A stretch of 64,000 bases of DNA, taken from the NCBI GenBank assembly GCA_038380795.1, contig CM076271.1, forward strand, positions 18,181,001 through 18,245,000. The letters are read 5' to 3'. The stretch's first letter is position 1. Every line of letters begins with the position of its first letter. The translations under genes and the position numbers were made by a program. This DNA is from Pyrocephalus nanus. Lineage: Eukaryota; Chordata; Aves; Passeriformes; Tyrannidae. Below are positions 14,301 to 25,460 of the stretch, piece by piece. Under the pieces are notes generated by a model. That model did not search any database. It was not told the DNA's origin and was given only the letters and a program-made list of their open reading frames with translations.

Positions 14301-16964
14301 TCCAAAATCTAAAGGCCCTTCAGCAGCTTGGCAGCTGTGTACAGTTTGTCCTCGTGATTTTTCATCCATCTCTTTTACTATTGGTAGTTCAGATTAGGAA
14401 ACTATATGTATTTTTTCCTGTTGCCTACAGAATTTCATCAGCCCTGAAACACCTCAGAAAAGGTCTTCCAGTTTTTATTCAGCTGTCTAATCTGTGTTGT
14501 TCCAGGTTCTTGTTGGGTATGGGAGCTGAGGCTGAATCCAGGGACAGCTATGAGGGAATGGTTCATTAAAGCAATTCTGTTTGGATCATGTTCCCAGCCT
14601 GGGGCTTTGCCCAGGATCAGCTTTTCAGGTAGAGCTGCTCAGCAGGAGCTGCAGGCTGGGTGGTATTTTGTGTGTCTCTCTTGTCTGACATCTCCTTTCA
14701 GGGGGAGCTGTGTGTGGATAACCAGCTACTCTGGTGTCTCTGTCAAACTCCCAGGATGGAGAGAAGGAAACAGGGAGTTGGGGACAAAGGAGGAGTCCAG
14801 AAGAGCTACTCTTGAAATCTGATCCTATCTATCTGCTGATCTTTCTCCATCTCCATTCCTGCTCCTTCCTTGTCAGCCTGGTATTGGGTTACTGATGGGA
14901 GAAAAGAGTTCCCTGCTTTTGGGAGAGTTGGGATTGCTTCAGTCCTGGGAAGCAGACACTGGGATAAACAGCCTGTGGGAAAGGTTGGCTGATGTTTCCC
15001 TTGGCTAAGATTTTTGAGGAAGTTGGAGGTTCTCACGTGCTTGGGAGAGCAGCTCTTCCCCGGGTCAAAATCTACCACTTGCCAAAAAATTCATCAGGCT
15101 TGGCCACCTGGGTCATGGGACACGAGTGTTAAAAGGATAGGGGCTGGTGCTGTGCTAGATGTTGAGCCTGAAGGATCCCTTCTGGCTTTGGAATCTGAGA
15201 GTCACTGGGGAACTGGCTGGTGCTCACCAGTTCTCTCAGGTCAGAGCCAGCAGAGCACGAGGAGCAGAACCAGGGCAGAAATGTCTCAAGATCCCTCCAG
15301 CCCTCCAGGGTCTTCACATGGTTTTGGGATATCTCCTGTAATTAGCCCTCTGGCATTCTCACCTAGATATCATATCCATAAATCTACAGGGTTATAAGGA
15401 TTTCAGACCAGATGGATTGTTCTCCGCTGGACATTTTGCTCCAGTTGTGAATTGAACCAAAAGCAGTGAAGCTGTGTTAGAACAGAGGGTTCCATTTCAC
15501 AGGAATTCACTGTGATTTCAGAGCACTTTCTATTCCAAAATGAGGACGTAGCACAGTTTTGGATTCTTGTGGCATGAGCTTTTTTTGGGGGGGAAGTCTT
15601 ATTTTAATACAACAGAAACTTTTCAGTTTAACATAATTTTGATCTGAAATGGATTTTTCTGTTTTATATTGTGTAACGTGAGATTAAAAGGATTGGAAAA
15701 AACATGTTTCAAAACAGAAAAGTTCCACTCAAAGGAAATCTAAATGTTCAATCTCAACCTAAGCCCCGTTCCAGCATTTTTTAAAACACGGTGTCACTGA
15801 AGCTGACACATTTCTGCAAACATTTTGGATTCAAGGAAACCAAATTTCCTCCTGGATGAATGTCCTGCTGGAAAACTTCTCACCATCTCCATCTCATATT
15901 ACTTGGCAGATTTCACATTAGGCATTGCTTGTTTCCTCAGCCTCATTTAATACTTTTCTTGGAAGTATTGCCAATTTTTCAACCCGAACGGGGAGAACTG
16001 TAATATGCGATGAAATTCACATCAATAAAAAACTCCTGACTGCACTCAGTTTGCCTGTGGCAAGTCCCAGGTCACAGCTGAAGGACTGGAGCCCTGTGTT
16101 GAGGTAGCTGAAGGCAGGAGGCTCTTTGCCTCACAGCACAGCCAAGGTGTGTGTTTTCTGGCACAGCAATGTGTGCCCCACTGGATTCTGGGCACTGCTC
16201 ATTGGGCAAGTAGTTATTTCAAATCTGTGTGTGCAAGGATGCTTGTAGGACATTTTGAGTGATGTTGAGCTCTGGAAAGCACTTGGAAAATACTTCAGTA
16301 GTATGGGTTGTTCAGCTGGGAGAGGGGGTGAAGCAGGGACTGAAATGTGGATCTGGTCAGCCTGCAATAGCAGAGCCCTTGTGCTCTTGGGACATCATCT
16401 GTTGGTTGTTCTCTTCACCTGTAGTTTTTTTTCCATCATTAACTTGCCCTCTCTCACAATACAATCCATCTTTTGCCTTCACAGTAAGCCACCCATAATA
16501 GACTGAAGGTGATCCCCATCACTGCAGTGAAGACCACTCTCTGCAAAGATTCCTTTCTGGATTAAGCCAGAAAGCCTTTCTCCTCCTTCCTGGCAAGCTG
16601 GAGACATGGAATGAGCAGAGGTGAACAGGGAACTCTGCCTTTCCCTGCTCTAGAGTAAACCCAACTTGAGCATGTGGACTTGAGTGTGCAGAACAGATCA
16701 TCCCACCCGTGTGGTGGCATCAGGACCATCTACATCCCCCATGGTCACCTCTGCCCTGGCTCCTGTGGCTGCTCTATCATCAAAAGGACAGGCCTTCTTT
16801 GACTTTGGTGGTCCCTGCATGTCCCTTGCAAAATTCCAATCAGCTGGCACACTTTGAGCATGCCACTAATACACACAGGCCGTGGAAGATTAAAGGGAAC
16901 TCTCTGTTCCTCCTCTCCACATGAAAAGGGTTTGTAAACTCTTTCAGTGCCTTTTTTTCTTAAA

Positions 16965-16981
16965 TTTTTTTTTTTTTTTTT
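16965..16981. repeat. poly(T) run, 17 bases
   Basis: An uninterrupted T run, preceded by a shorter T7 run. Simple repeat. Confidence 0.9.
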
Positions 16982-17459
16982 AATTCTTTTGGTAAGGAAC
17001 TAAAGCTGAGTCAAATAGTTTTCCAAGATCTAAGAAAGAGGGCTCAGGGTTATTTTGCACCCTGCCTTGGGTAACATAGCTCTGATTTCACAATACGTGG
17101 TGTTGTGAGAGGGGCACAGAGAGCTGTTGTCAGGGAAGTGCAAAGAAATGCAGGGGACTTCAAGAGACACCTTGGAGCAGAGCTGTGAGCTTCTCAGCTG
17201 CTTCTTAGCCGGGCTGGAAGTGAAATTCTGCTGTGAGTGTTAATGTCATCACCTCCACAGACTTGGCTTATTGTAAAGTGACACTTCCTGCAGCACCGGC
17301 TGTAGTTGTCTGCCTCCATTTGGGCTCTTAGATGTTTGCTTGCTCTTTTTTTCTTCTTTCTTTGAAGTCATGGTTTTGATAGCTGATACATTTTGGGGGG
17401 CCTTTGGGTGAGCGGGGCCAAGCCAGGAGAATAAACCTTGCAAGGCCTCTCTAAAACCA

Positions 17460-17479
17460 CCGGATATAAAACAATCCGG
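17460..17479 (+). promoter_or_regulatory. TATA-like element framed by CCGGAT/ATCCGG
   Basis: TATAAAAC at 17465-17472 sits inside a 6-bp perfect inverted repeat, CCGGAT...ATCCGG. About 30 bases downstream comes a CpG-containing stretch (GAGCCGAGGCGAGCCCTGCGG). The arrangement would suit a TATA-type core promoter on the plus strand, but no exon or reading frame can be assigned to it. Confidence 0.15.
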
Positions 17480-19084
17480 GCTGAGCCGAGGCGAGCCCTG
17501 CGGTGTTTTGGACGAGCAGCATCCCCTGTGCTGGTTTGCTGAGTGCTCTGCAGCCCTGCCCACACCAGAGAGTGCTCCCCTCCAAATTAATGTGCTGTCC
17601 TGTGCTGAGCCATTAACAGTAAATGCCGTGTTGGGAGTCTTTGGTGCTCGTGTTCTTTTTGCTGTGATTTTGCTCAGGGGCGGTGGCACAGGCAGGGATT
17701 TGTGGCTGAAGGTCCACTGCTGTAAATCCCCCTCCACAGGCACAAGCCGAGGTGTGAATGCGCTCCCCAAAACTCTCTTTAGGTTCCAACCGCAGCAAAC
17801 ATCCGACTTCAAAGATAAACATGCTGTGTCTTGTTTAAAGGAAGCTTTTCAAGTTGATTGTTAGGCAAAATTAATCCCCCCACTATGTCTTTGTGAGTTG
17901 AAACTAAAGGCTCTCGCAGCAAAATGGCTGAAGGTTTTAATCCCTTCTGAGAAAAGTTCCTTTTTCAGACCAAATAAACAAACAAAGAAAGAGGAAATGT
18001 AAGATGATTAAACAGATTCTGCTTCGTTCCCCTATGTTTGGGATTTGCTGTTTCTTTAGGTCATCAGCCACCATGAAACCATTTCAGTCACAGACTGATT
18101 GCAGCAGCTGCCTGAAGCCCTGCTCATAACCTCAAAAACCAAACTAGAAAAAAATATATCCAGATGAACTTAGCCTAATTTGCTCAGTGTATTTCTAACA
18201 GAACACAGTACTGCAGATTGGCATTGAAATTCAAAATTTCATCTGCGTTAGATAAGGGAGGAAAGTGCTACTTTATACAACAGAAACTATTCTGGGTTTA
18301 ATTCAATAAATTGTAATCATGTGCAGTGTACTCGTGTTCACAACAAATGTCCCAGATACCCTGGAAAGGAAAACATAAAAGGCTCCACATCTTTTAGCTT
18401 TGGAGTTGTTAATCTTTTCGAATTCATTTGTTTGGTTCCCCTTGGTGTAGCACTTAGTGTAGAGCATGACAGTGGTTCAGTGAGCATGACTGTTGGGTCA
18501 GAGCAAACTGTTTTTCTAGTTTAAAGAACATTCCCATCTGTCTATGGAATACAAGTTCTGCCTGGTGAAGAAGGAAAAAAAGAAAAAATCCCTCTCTTCC
18601 AGCTTGTGTTGTTGCAAGTCTCCTACATTAGTAATGTGTCTGCGGTGAGGTCGTTTTGTTATTGCAGTTTCTGAGCACCTTTGTGTTTATTTTAATAAAA
18701 ACCAATCAAAGAACAACCAAAGCAGTGGTTGGAGCAGCAATGGAGGGGGCTGAGGTGGAGAGGGATGTTGCAGGAGGTTTGTGTGTGACCCACTGAGGTT
18801 TTAAATCAGCCTGAATCAGACTGGCTGGACCCTTTTGTCTCTTGTGGCTGGGCAAAGTCAGGTGGTGACGTGGTGTTAGTCATCTTGGAAGGGGAACAGA
18901 GCTGGAGGACACAGATGGGAACTTTTCTCTGTATTATTCCAGGAGAATAAAAATATACAGACTCTGTGTGCTAGCTGTTGGACAGGAGCCATAAAAAAAA
19001 ATCCTTAAATGTGTCCCCTGTCTTACTGATATTTTCCAGGATACCCATCTAGTGAAATTATCCTTTGCCACTCATCTTTGCAGG

Positions 19085-19356
19085 ATCACAGAATCACAGA
19101 ATTGCTAAGGTTGGAAAAGACCTCTAAGATCAACAAGTCCAACCATCAATCCAGCACCACCACCATGTTCACCACTCAGCCGTGTCCTTAAGGCCATATC
19201 CACGTGATTTTTGAACACTTCCAGGAATGGTGACTCCACCACTTTCCCAGAAAGTCTGTTCCAGTGCTGGACAGCCCTATTTGTGATTTTTTTTCCCCCT
19301 AATATCTAATCTAAACCTCCCTTGCTGCAACTTGAGGCCATTTCCTCTCATCCTGG
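19085..19356 (-). mobile_element. CR1 LINE, 5'-truncated 3' fragment
   Basis: The plus strand opens with tandem ATCACAGA-type octamers, the reverse complement of the CR1 3'-terminal repeat. It continues with the GGTTGGAAAAGACCTCTAAGATCA block and the tract ending at CTTGAGGCCATTTCCTCTCATCCTG, all hallmarks of avian CR1 3' ends. Minus-strand translation includes RGNGLKLQQGRFRLDI, which resembles the C-terminus of the CR1 reverse-transcriptase ORF2. The element is truncated at its 5' end (right side) with no upstream ORF2, as is usual for CR1. The CCAGCACCACCACCATGTTC segment differs from the fragments at 28.5 and 34.8 kb, so a different subfamily is likely. It is a dead copy. Exact ends are uncertain by about 10-20 bases. 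Confidence 0.9.
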
Positions 19357-20980
19357 CAAACCCTGCAGCGGATGATGCTGAAGTCATTCTGCATGTGGGC
19401 TTTGGGAGCTGTGCAGGGGTTTGGAGAAGCAGCTTGCTAAAGCCAGGAATGTCCCTGTGGCTTGGTGGGTGGCACCCTGAGCCCCTGCCTGCAGAGCTGG
19501 GTGCCCAATCCCCTCTGAGGCTCAGCAGGAGCTGGTCTGGGTGCTGTCCAGGTGGGGAGGCAGCATGGATCAGCGTGCATAGGAAGAGATTCCCGAGCTC
19601 TGCTACCAAGGCTCAACCTCCAGCAGCTGCTGCTGAAAGAGCTGCTCTGTGCTGAACCCCCTCAGCTTCTGGCAAAGAGGTGTAAGAGCTAAGCTGCCTT
19701 GGAAATCTCCTCCTAAAACTCTTCCTGCCCTGGCTCTGTTACAGGCTGAGGTCATAGCTGGGCTGCTGGACTCTCTGGCTCTTTCCATAAAGTGAAGATT
19801 TCTGTAATTAGGACGATTCCAAACATTTCTATTTGCCTCATGTGCTTTTCATTATTTGTTGTTTATTTTCCTGCATGAAATTGTTAAGCTGCTCATGGCA
19901 GGAAACATTTGCATGAACAAATATTTTGCTAGTTGTGCTCAGATCAGGCAGTGCCCCAGCAGGGATATTGCCTTTAGTTGCTCTCACTCTTTCTTCTAAA
20001 AAACTCATTCAGAGCCCCATTACCCAGCATGGGGCACCAGTCATTGGCATTTCAGTGAGAAATTTCTAATGATCACCGAGTAGCAGTTGGCTTGCTATTG
20101 AAAGTCATTGAAACATCCCACCTGTCACAGCAAATTTACACATTCATATGCTAAAAAGCTCTGAATCAGCTGGTGTTGTGTTTCCTTTCTGAGCCAGATT
20201 GTTTGCCTGTCAGGAGGAGCAGATATTTCCTCCAGTATTTCCACTGGGCTGGATATCAGTGGGTGAGGGAGCGCTCACAAGCTGGTCCTCAGTGATCTGG
20301 TCCTTCTGATGTGCTGTGAGGCAGAAGTTTCACCACCTGGACGTGGAGTCCTGGGGTAGAAGGGAAAATGCTTGGGCTTCTGTGCAAACCCTGAATGCAG
20401 TGTGAGTTTTGGGACTGATTGTGGCAGATGGTGAGGTCTCTGGGCTCACACTATGGCTCAGGTTTTCGAGAATACCTAAACAGGGTTCCATTTGCAGTTA
20501 TAAGGCTTAATTCACTTAGGAACATAAATCTAATTTCCTAATCCCTGAGTCTGCTGGCCTAAGGCATTGCACCCTTCACGCTGTGTGAAGGCATCTGGCC
20601 AGACAGGCACTTACATTTGGGGTAGGTAGATGGTTGTGGCCAGAATAACGCATTTCCCCCCTCTCAGTGCAGTCACAGGCTCGAGCTGGCCCCTGGCTGA
20701 GCAGATATGAGGGCAGAGGACATACTTGCCTGCAAAAAAAACTTATTTGAGCTGGGTCTGAGCCTTTCAGAGGCTGCAGCACTTTTGCTGTGGCTAAATT
20801 TCTTCCTAACCCTGAGCCCCTCAGCCCTTTCCAGGCCAGTCCGTGTCTAACACAGCATCTCCCGTTTGCTGTGACGTGGCCGAGGGATGGGCTGTCCCCA
20901 TCTGACAGGGGCTGAGTTTACCATCCTATAATCCATCAGATTTACCCTGGAAATCTACACCCAGAGAAGCAGAGAGCCCG

Positions 20981-21014
20981 ATGCCCAGGATTATGCCCAG
21001 GATTTTGCCCAGGG
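20981..21014 (+). repeat. 12-bp tandem repeat, about 2.8 copies
   Basis: ATGCCCAGGATT is repeated twice exactly (20981-20992 and 20993-21004), followed by a third partial unit TTGCCCAGGG. Confidence 0.9.
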
Positions 21015-21966
21015 CACATGCATCAGCACCAGCCTGTGTGTCCCCAGCACTGCAGCGGTGATTTAGGTGTTTTTAACAAAGCAGCTAATTCAGAATTAAG
21101 GGGTTTGGCTGTAGCCACCTGACGGGGGACGGCTCTCGACATGAATGATGACTAATTGAGCGGCGGATGTGTAATTTGTCATTATTAAGGCTGCATTTGT
21201 GCTGGCAGCTGCTGCTCGTGGAGGCTGGGCCGAGGCTGGAGGCGATGGTGGGTCCAACACTGCCACCTTCTGATATCCCGGCGGAAGGTAGGGAAGGTGA
21301 GGATCAGTTCAGGTCCTCCTGCCATGCCAGATCCTGCAGATCCATCCCATGCTGAGACTCACAAGTTCATTCTCCAACGCTGTGCGTTTTAGGGGGGCAC
21401 TTCAGTGCTCCTGCAGCTCCCCCAGGTAGGACATCACCTTTCTGATGTCCTGTGTCCTGCAGCAGGTCAGTGTGCTCAGGAATTTGGTGTTAACTTGAGA
21501 GGAAATATACTGGATTTAAGCTTTAATGTGATAGGAATAGGAGTAACTGGTAATGTTATTGTCGAACTGTATCAGGGGATGCACAAAATCTAGTTCCACA
21601 TACAGATCAGTTTGGTTTACATGGAGAAGTCACTGAATAAAGCATTTCCTAATGAAAATGTCAAACAAAGCGGGACATTTTCATCAATTTGCAGTGTTGA
21701 GATAAACTGCTCTTTTATTCTAGCAGCAGCTTATATTTCTTAGGGCTAAATTTTAGCACAAGATGAAAAGACCAAGGGGAGAGTGTTTGTGCCCTAACAG
21801 AACATACAGCCTGGAAAGTGGTGTTGTTGTATCCTAGGGGGTGTTCATGGATAAAGTGAAGAATCTTGTACTGTCAGAGCTTGTGATTTAATCCTGGGCA
21901 GAGCTGGCTCCAGAAGTGTGAACCTGCATTGGCTTCCATAAGTGCAAGGCCTCCAAAGGGCTGGTT

Positions 21967-21989
21967 GCACACGTGTGCTTTTGCACGTG
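21967..21989. promoter_or_regulatory. pair of canonical CACGTG E-boxes
   Basis: A perfect 12-bp palindrome GCACACGTGTGC (21967-21978) centres on one CACGTG at 21970-21975. A second CACGTG lies at 21984-21989, eight bases downstream. CACGTG is the class-B E-box bound by bHLH factors such as MYC/MAX, USF and CLOCK/BMAL1. Closely spaced pairs are known in clock-controlled enhancers, usually with 6-7-base spacing. The motifs are certain; function is unknown and no promoter or gene is visible nearby. Confidence 0.35.
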
Positions 21990-24900
21990 GATCTGCAAGC
22001 CTAAAGATCCCAGTGCAAGCATTAGCACTGGAGAGTGCATGTAAATTTATGACATTCCCCCAAAGGATTTGGGTTCTATAAATTTAAAATACTGGCAGGC
22101 TGGGACAAATATAATCTGACTTCCATATGTTTCCTGGCATATAAAAAAGAAAATAAGCATATTTTCCTTACCCTCGAACAATGAAAATTCAAGCCACTAA
22201 AACATCTCTTTTCCATTTGAAGGCCAGCAGTTCATTTGATATGTTCTGTTAATGTCAGGGTTCTGGGAGGAGAAGGGCCAGTGTAGCATTAATTAGTGCT
22301 TAAGACAGCAAGCAAGATGAGACCAGTGTCATGATGCCCATCTTTCCTCATGCTCATACACAAAGTGTTTATATTTCTTCAAAAATTCCATAGAGCTCCT
22401 GTGGTTGTGTCATACTCATCAAAACCCTAAAGATTATACTGAGGCAGAGCTTGGCTGGATGATTGTAGTTCCCTTGACTGCCCTGCTGGCTTTCCTGTGT
22501 CCCTAAATTGTTTCTCATCTTCTTTTAATTGCACACTGCCTCGGGGTGGGTTGTATCTTCATGTCTTTGCAAAGTAGATCAAAGCACTTGACCAGAGCTC
22601 ACAGGTCCTACAGTAGAAGGACTAATAAGAACATTCTGGAGGTCTGACAACATTTAAAAGGGTCCCTTTGGACACAAAACATCACTAAAATTTTCTTCAG
22701 AACAGCAGTATTTTGCCTCTCATGTTTGCTTTTGTATCATTCAATTCACTGTGTTTGGGAGTGATTAAAGAAAAAGATTTTGTTGGAGTCTGTGTTATTA
22801 AGGCCAGCCCCTGCCATGGAGGAAGGCAGTGCTGAGCTCAGCCCAGCAGAGCCCTGACACATCTCACCTCCTCCCTGAGGTGCTCTACAGCTCAGCATGA
22901 GGCTGAAAAGCTGCTCTTGGCTCTGAGTTTTAAAACACAACCAATGGTTCATCTTTTTAGTTCAAAAAAGGGCTCAGCTGCATTTTTCCCCACCCTGGAA
23001 AGGCAGGATGCAGTGCCTTCCCACAACTACAGCCTTCAAAGTTTGCATAACATGAGGCAATATTAGCAAAGCCAAAGCGATGTCAACACTATAATCTTGT
23101 TGGGGGTTCAATTTTTCATATTTTCTGGTATTCTGATGCTTGAAAATAGGCACTTAATGACTCTGTGGGTGTGTTAGGAGGACTGTGGGACCGAGGGGAT
23201 GAAACGTTTATCCTAAGCTGACTGTTTGATGGTTTCTCTGACATGAATTGCTCCAGCAGAAGGGAGTGCTGTGATCTCTACCCAGTGGGCAGTGGTCTCA
23301 GAAAGCCTGTCTGTCTGCAACTATTGCTCTTGGCTGTCGAGGTTCAGTCATATCACAAGGGAACTGGTTAATGAGAGAGCGTTGCTGGTGTTGAACTCAG
23401 ATGCACTCAAGCCTTATGATCAGTTATTCCATATTTACACAATACTTACTTTTTTTCTAAGAAAAACTTCTTTTCACCTGGAATTTTCAAGGACTGCAGT
23501 GAAGGTGCTGTGATCAGCTTTGCTAAGCAAGGCTTGTCAGCTCCCCAGTAAGTTCCAGTCAGCAGAGAATACTCCACAATATTTGCAGCACAGGCAGTTC
23601 TGACCAACCACCCTCCAAGGGCTGCCCTCCAGCTCCTCCACGGATTTGAAATTCAAATCTCTTGGATGGCCCTTACTGCTGTTATTCATCCCAAAACCTC
23701 AACCACCCCCAATCCACATCTATCCATCTTTGAAATTAGGAAGGGTGCCTGGGTCTGGGAAGGGGAGAGAAATGCCCTGAAATAGCACTGGAGGGAGTTG
23801 TGCAGTGGGTAGAGGCAGATATTTGCTGCTCTCATTCTCTGTCCTCACCTCACCTCCCATCCAGGGCTCTGGACCATCACTCACAGGCAATGGCAGCATA
23901 TTTTTGAAATTACTGGGTTTTGCTGCATTGCATTTCTGAGGCCTATTTCCCATTGCTCACAGGATGATCAGCTGTAGAGGGGGAGAGCTGTCCTATAAAA
24001 AATATAAGAAGTTTGTGTAGCTCCAGCCGAATGCGCTTGCTGGCCTAAGGCAGATGCAAAAAGATATTTAAAGGCATGAGACTTGAGCACTGAAATTGGG
24101 CCTAAATGTTGCTTTGGGACTTTGAAAATTTGACTTAAATTTCTAAGGCACTTGGGCATTACTGAAGACACTCCCTTGGAGCTGAGTGAATCCTTCTTTC
24201 TGGCCAGCTTTGTATTTAATTTTCTGATGGTGGTTGGAACATGTATTACCGTGACCTGGAAAAAGAGAATTGCATTAAATAATGATGGGGGCACTGGGGC
24301 TATTTTTCTTGCTGTATGCCAGAAGGTGTTTGAATAAATTGACAGCGTATTTTCTTTTTGTTCTTCATCTTGATTTATTTCCATTCTTGAACTTTCCCCC
24401 TTTGGAGGATCCAGTTATAGGTTTTCCTCCTGAGCTGTACACAGAACCAGCCTTCTCTGAGCGGTCTCTAAACATATGTCAAGAGATTGAATCACTGTTT
24501 TTTTCCATTTGTGTGGAACAGATAAGACAAATGGAGGTTACTCTGAAACACTAGATTTTGGAAAGAGGAGGGGGGTGAATTCAGAACAAAGACCACCCAA
24601 AACATTTCCAAGTTCAAGATTCCAGTGAAAACAAACACAACAAAAATAATGTGCTTATGATTAGTTACATGAATTAGCTGGTATTGTTCCTCTTCCCGGG
24701 GCAAATGATTTATTGGTTTATCCCACACAGTGTTAAATGCACATTGGAAATGTGTAAAATTACATTTGACTGTGGAGCACACAATGTGTCCACAGTTGGT
24801 AAGCAAAGGCAGCCCCATATGTTCTGTACATTATGGGTACATAGTTACAGTGTTATGGCATGACATGCCAGCTGTTGGGCCATGCTAGGAACTATCTGCA

Positions 24901-25376
24901 GATTGAGAGCTATCAAATGTAGGGAATCTGTGACAACTGAGTAATGAACAGATTGAAAACATTGTGACATTCGTGGACCAGCTGTAGGGTGCCCAACTGC
25001 TCGGTTTTCCTGTTTGCTGCAAAATAAAAACAAGTTGTGTTCCTGAATCCTGAAAGAGTAAGGAAAGATGTATCAAATAAAGAAAACTTTTTTGGGGGGG
25101 TGAGGTACCAAAATCCAGAGCGGGACCCTCAAGTCCCCTCCTGCAGCTCCTCCTGCTCACCTGAGCAGCTTCGGCAGCTTCTCCTGCCCTGGGCTCCTGG
25201 TTGAAAGGGAGATTGATGCCGGTCCCCTTCTGACACTGGCTGTGTTGGGAAGGGGGGACAGGGCAGCTCTGAGAACAGTTAGGCCAAGATAAGGGGTTTT
25301 CTTCTTGGTTTGTGAATCCAGAATAGCCCTAGGACTAGGGAGCTTTGCCTCCAGGGGTAAGTCTGGGAGTTCATTG

Positions 25377-25460
25377 TCCCTGCCCGTGGCAAGGGGTGTG
25401 GAACTAGACCTGTAAGGTCCCTTCCAACCCCAACCATCCTATGGTTCTGTGATTTTATGA
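25377..25460 (+). mobile_element. CR1 LINE 3' tail fragment
   Basis: This short piece reads GGAACTAGACCTGTAAGGTC, then CCTTCCAACCCCAACCATCC, and ends in degenerate ATTCTATG-type repeats (TATGGTTCTGTGATTTTATG). That is the CR1 3' end in plus orientation, opposite to the three larger copies. Only the 3' UTR and terminal repeat remain; no coding part is present. The left boundary is approximate. Confidence 0.85.

Larger units (their letters stand above)
1..19084. other. unique non-coding stretch, no gene recognised
   Basis: Apart from the simple repeats and motif sites listed separately, no coding exon, RNA gene or mobile element is recognised. Open frames are short, and both strands are open about equally. 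The longest (189 codons at 8370-8939 plus; 187 codons at 17249-17812 minus) show no family motif and no exon structure. Base composition is mostly AT-rich, with G+C-richer patches near 10.0-10.5, 11.6-12.4 and 17.38-17.8 kb. Intergenic or deep intronic DNA is the simplest reading. Confidence 0.7.
19357..25376. other. unique non-coding stretch, no gene recognised
   Basis: It holds a G+C-richer segment next to the CR1 copy (19.4-19.8 kb), the 12-bp tandem repeat, a homeodomain-motif-dense segment at 21.12-21.2 kb and the E-box pair. Nothing resembling a coding exon was recognised. Confidence 0.7.

Noticed and set aside
17249..17812. 187-codon minus-strand frame
   Set aside because: Begins at no convincing start, has no recognisable domain, and coincides with a G+C-richer patch that lowers stop-codon frequency.
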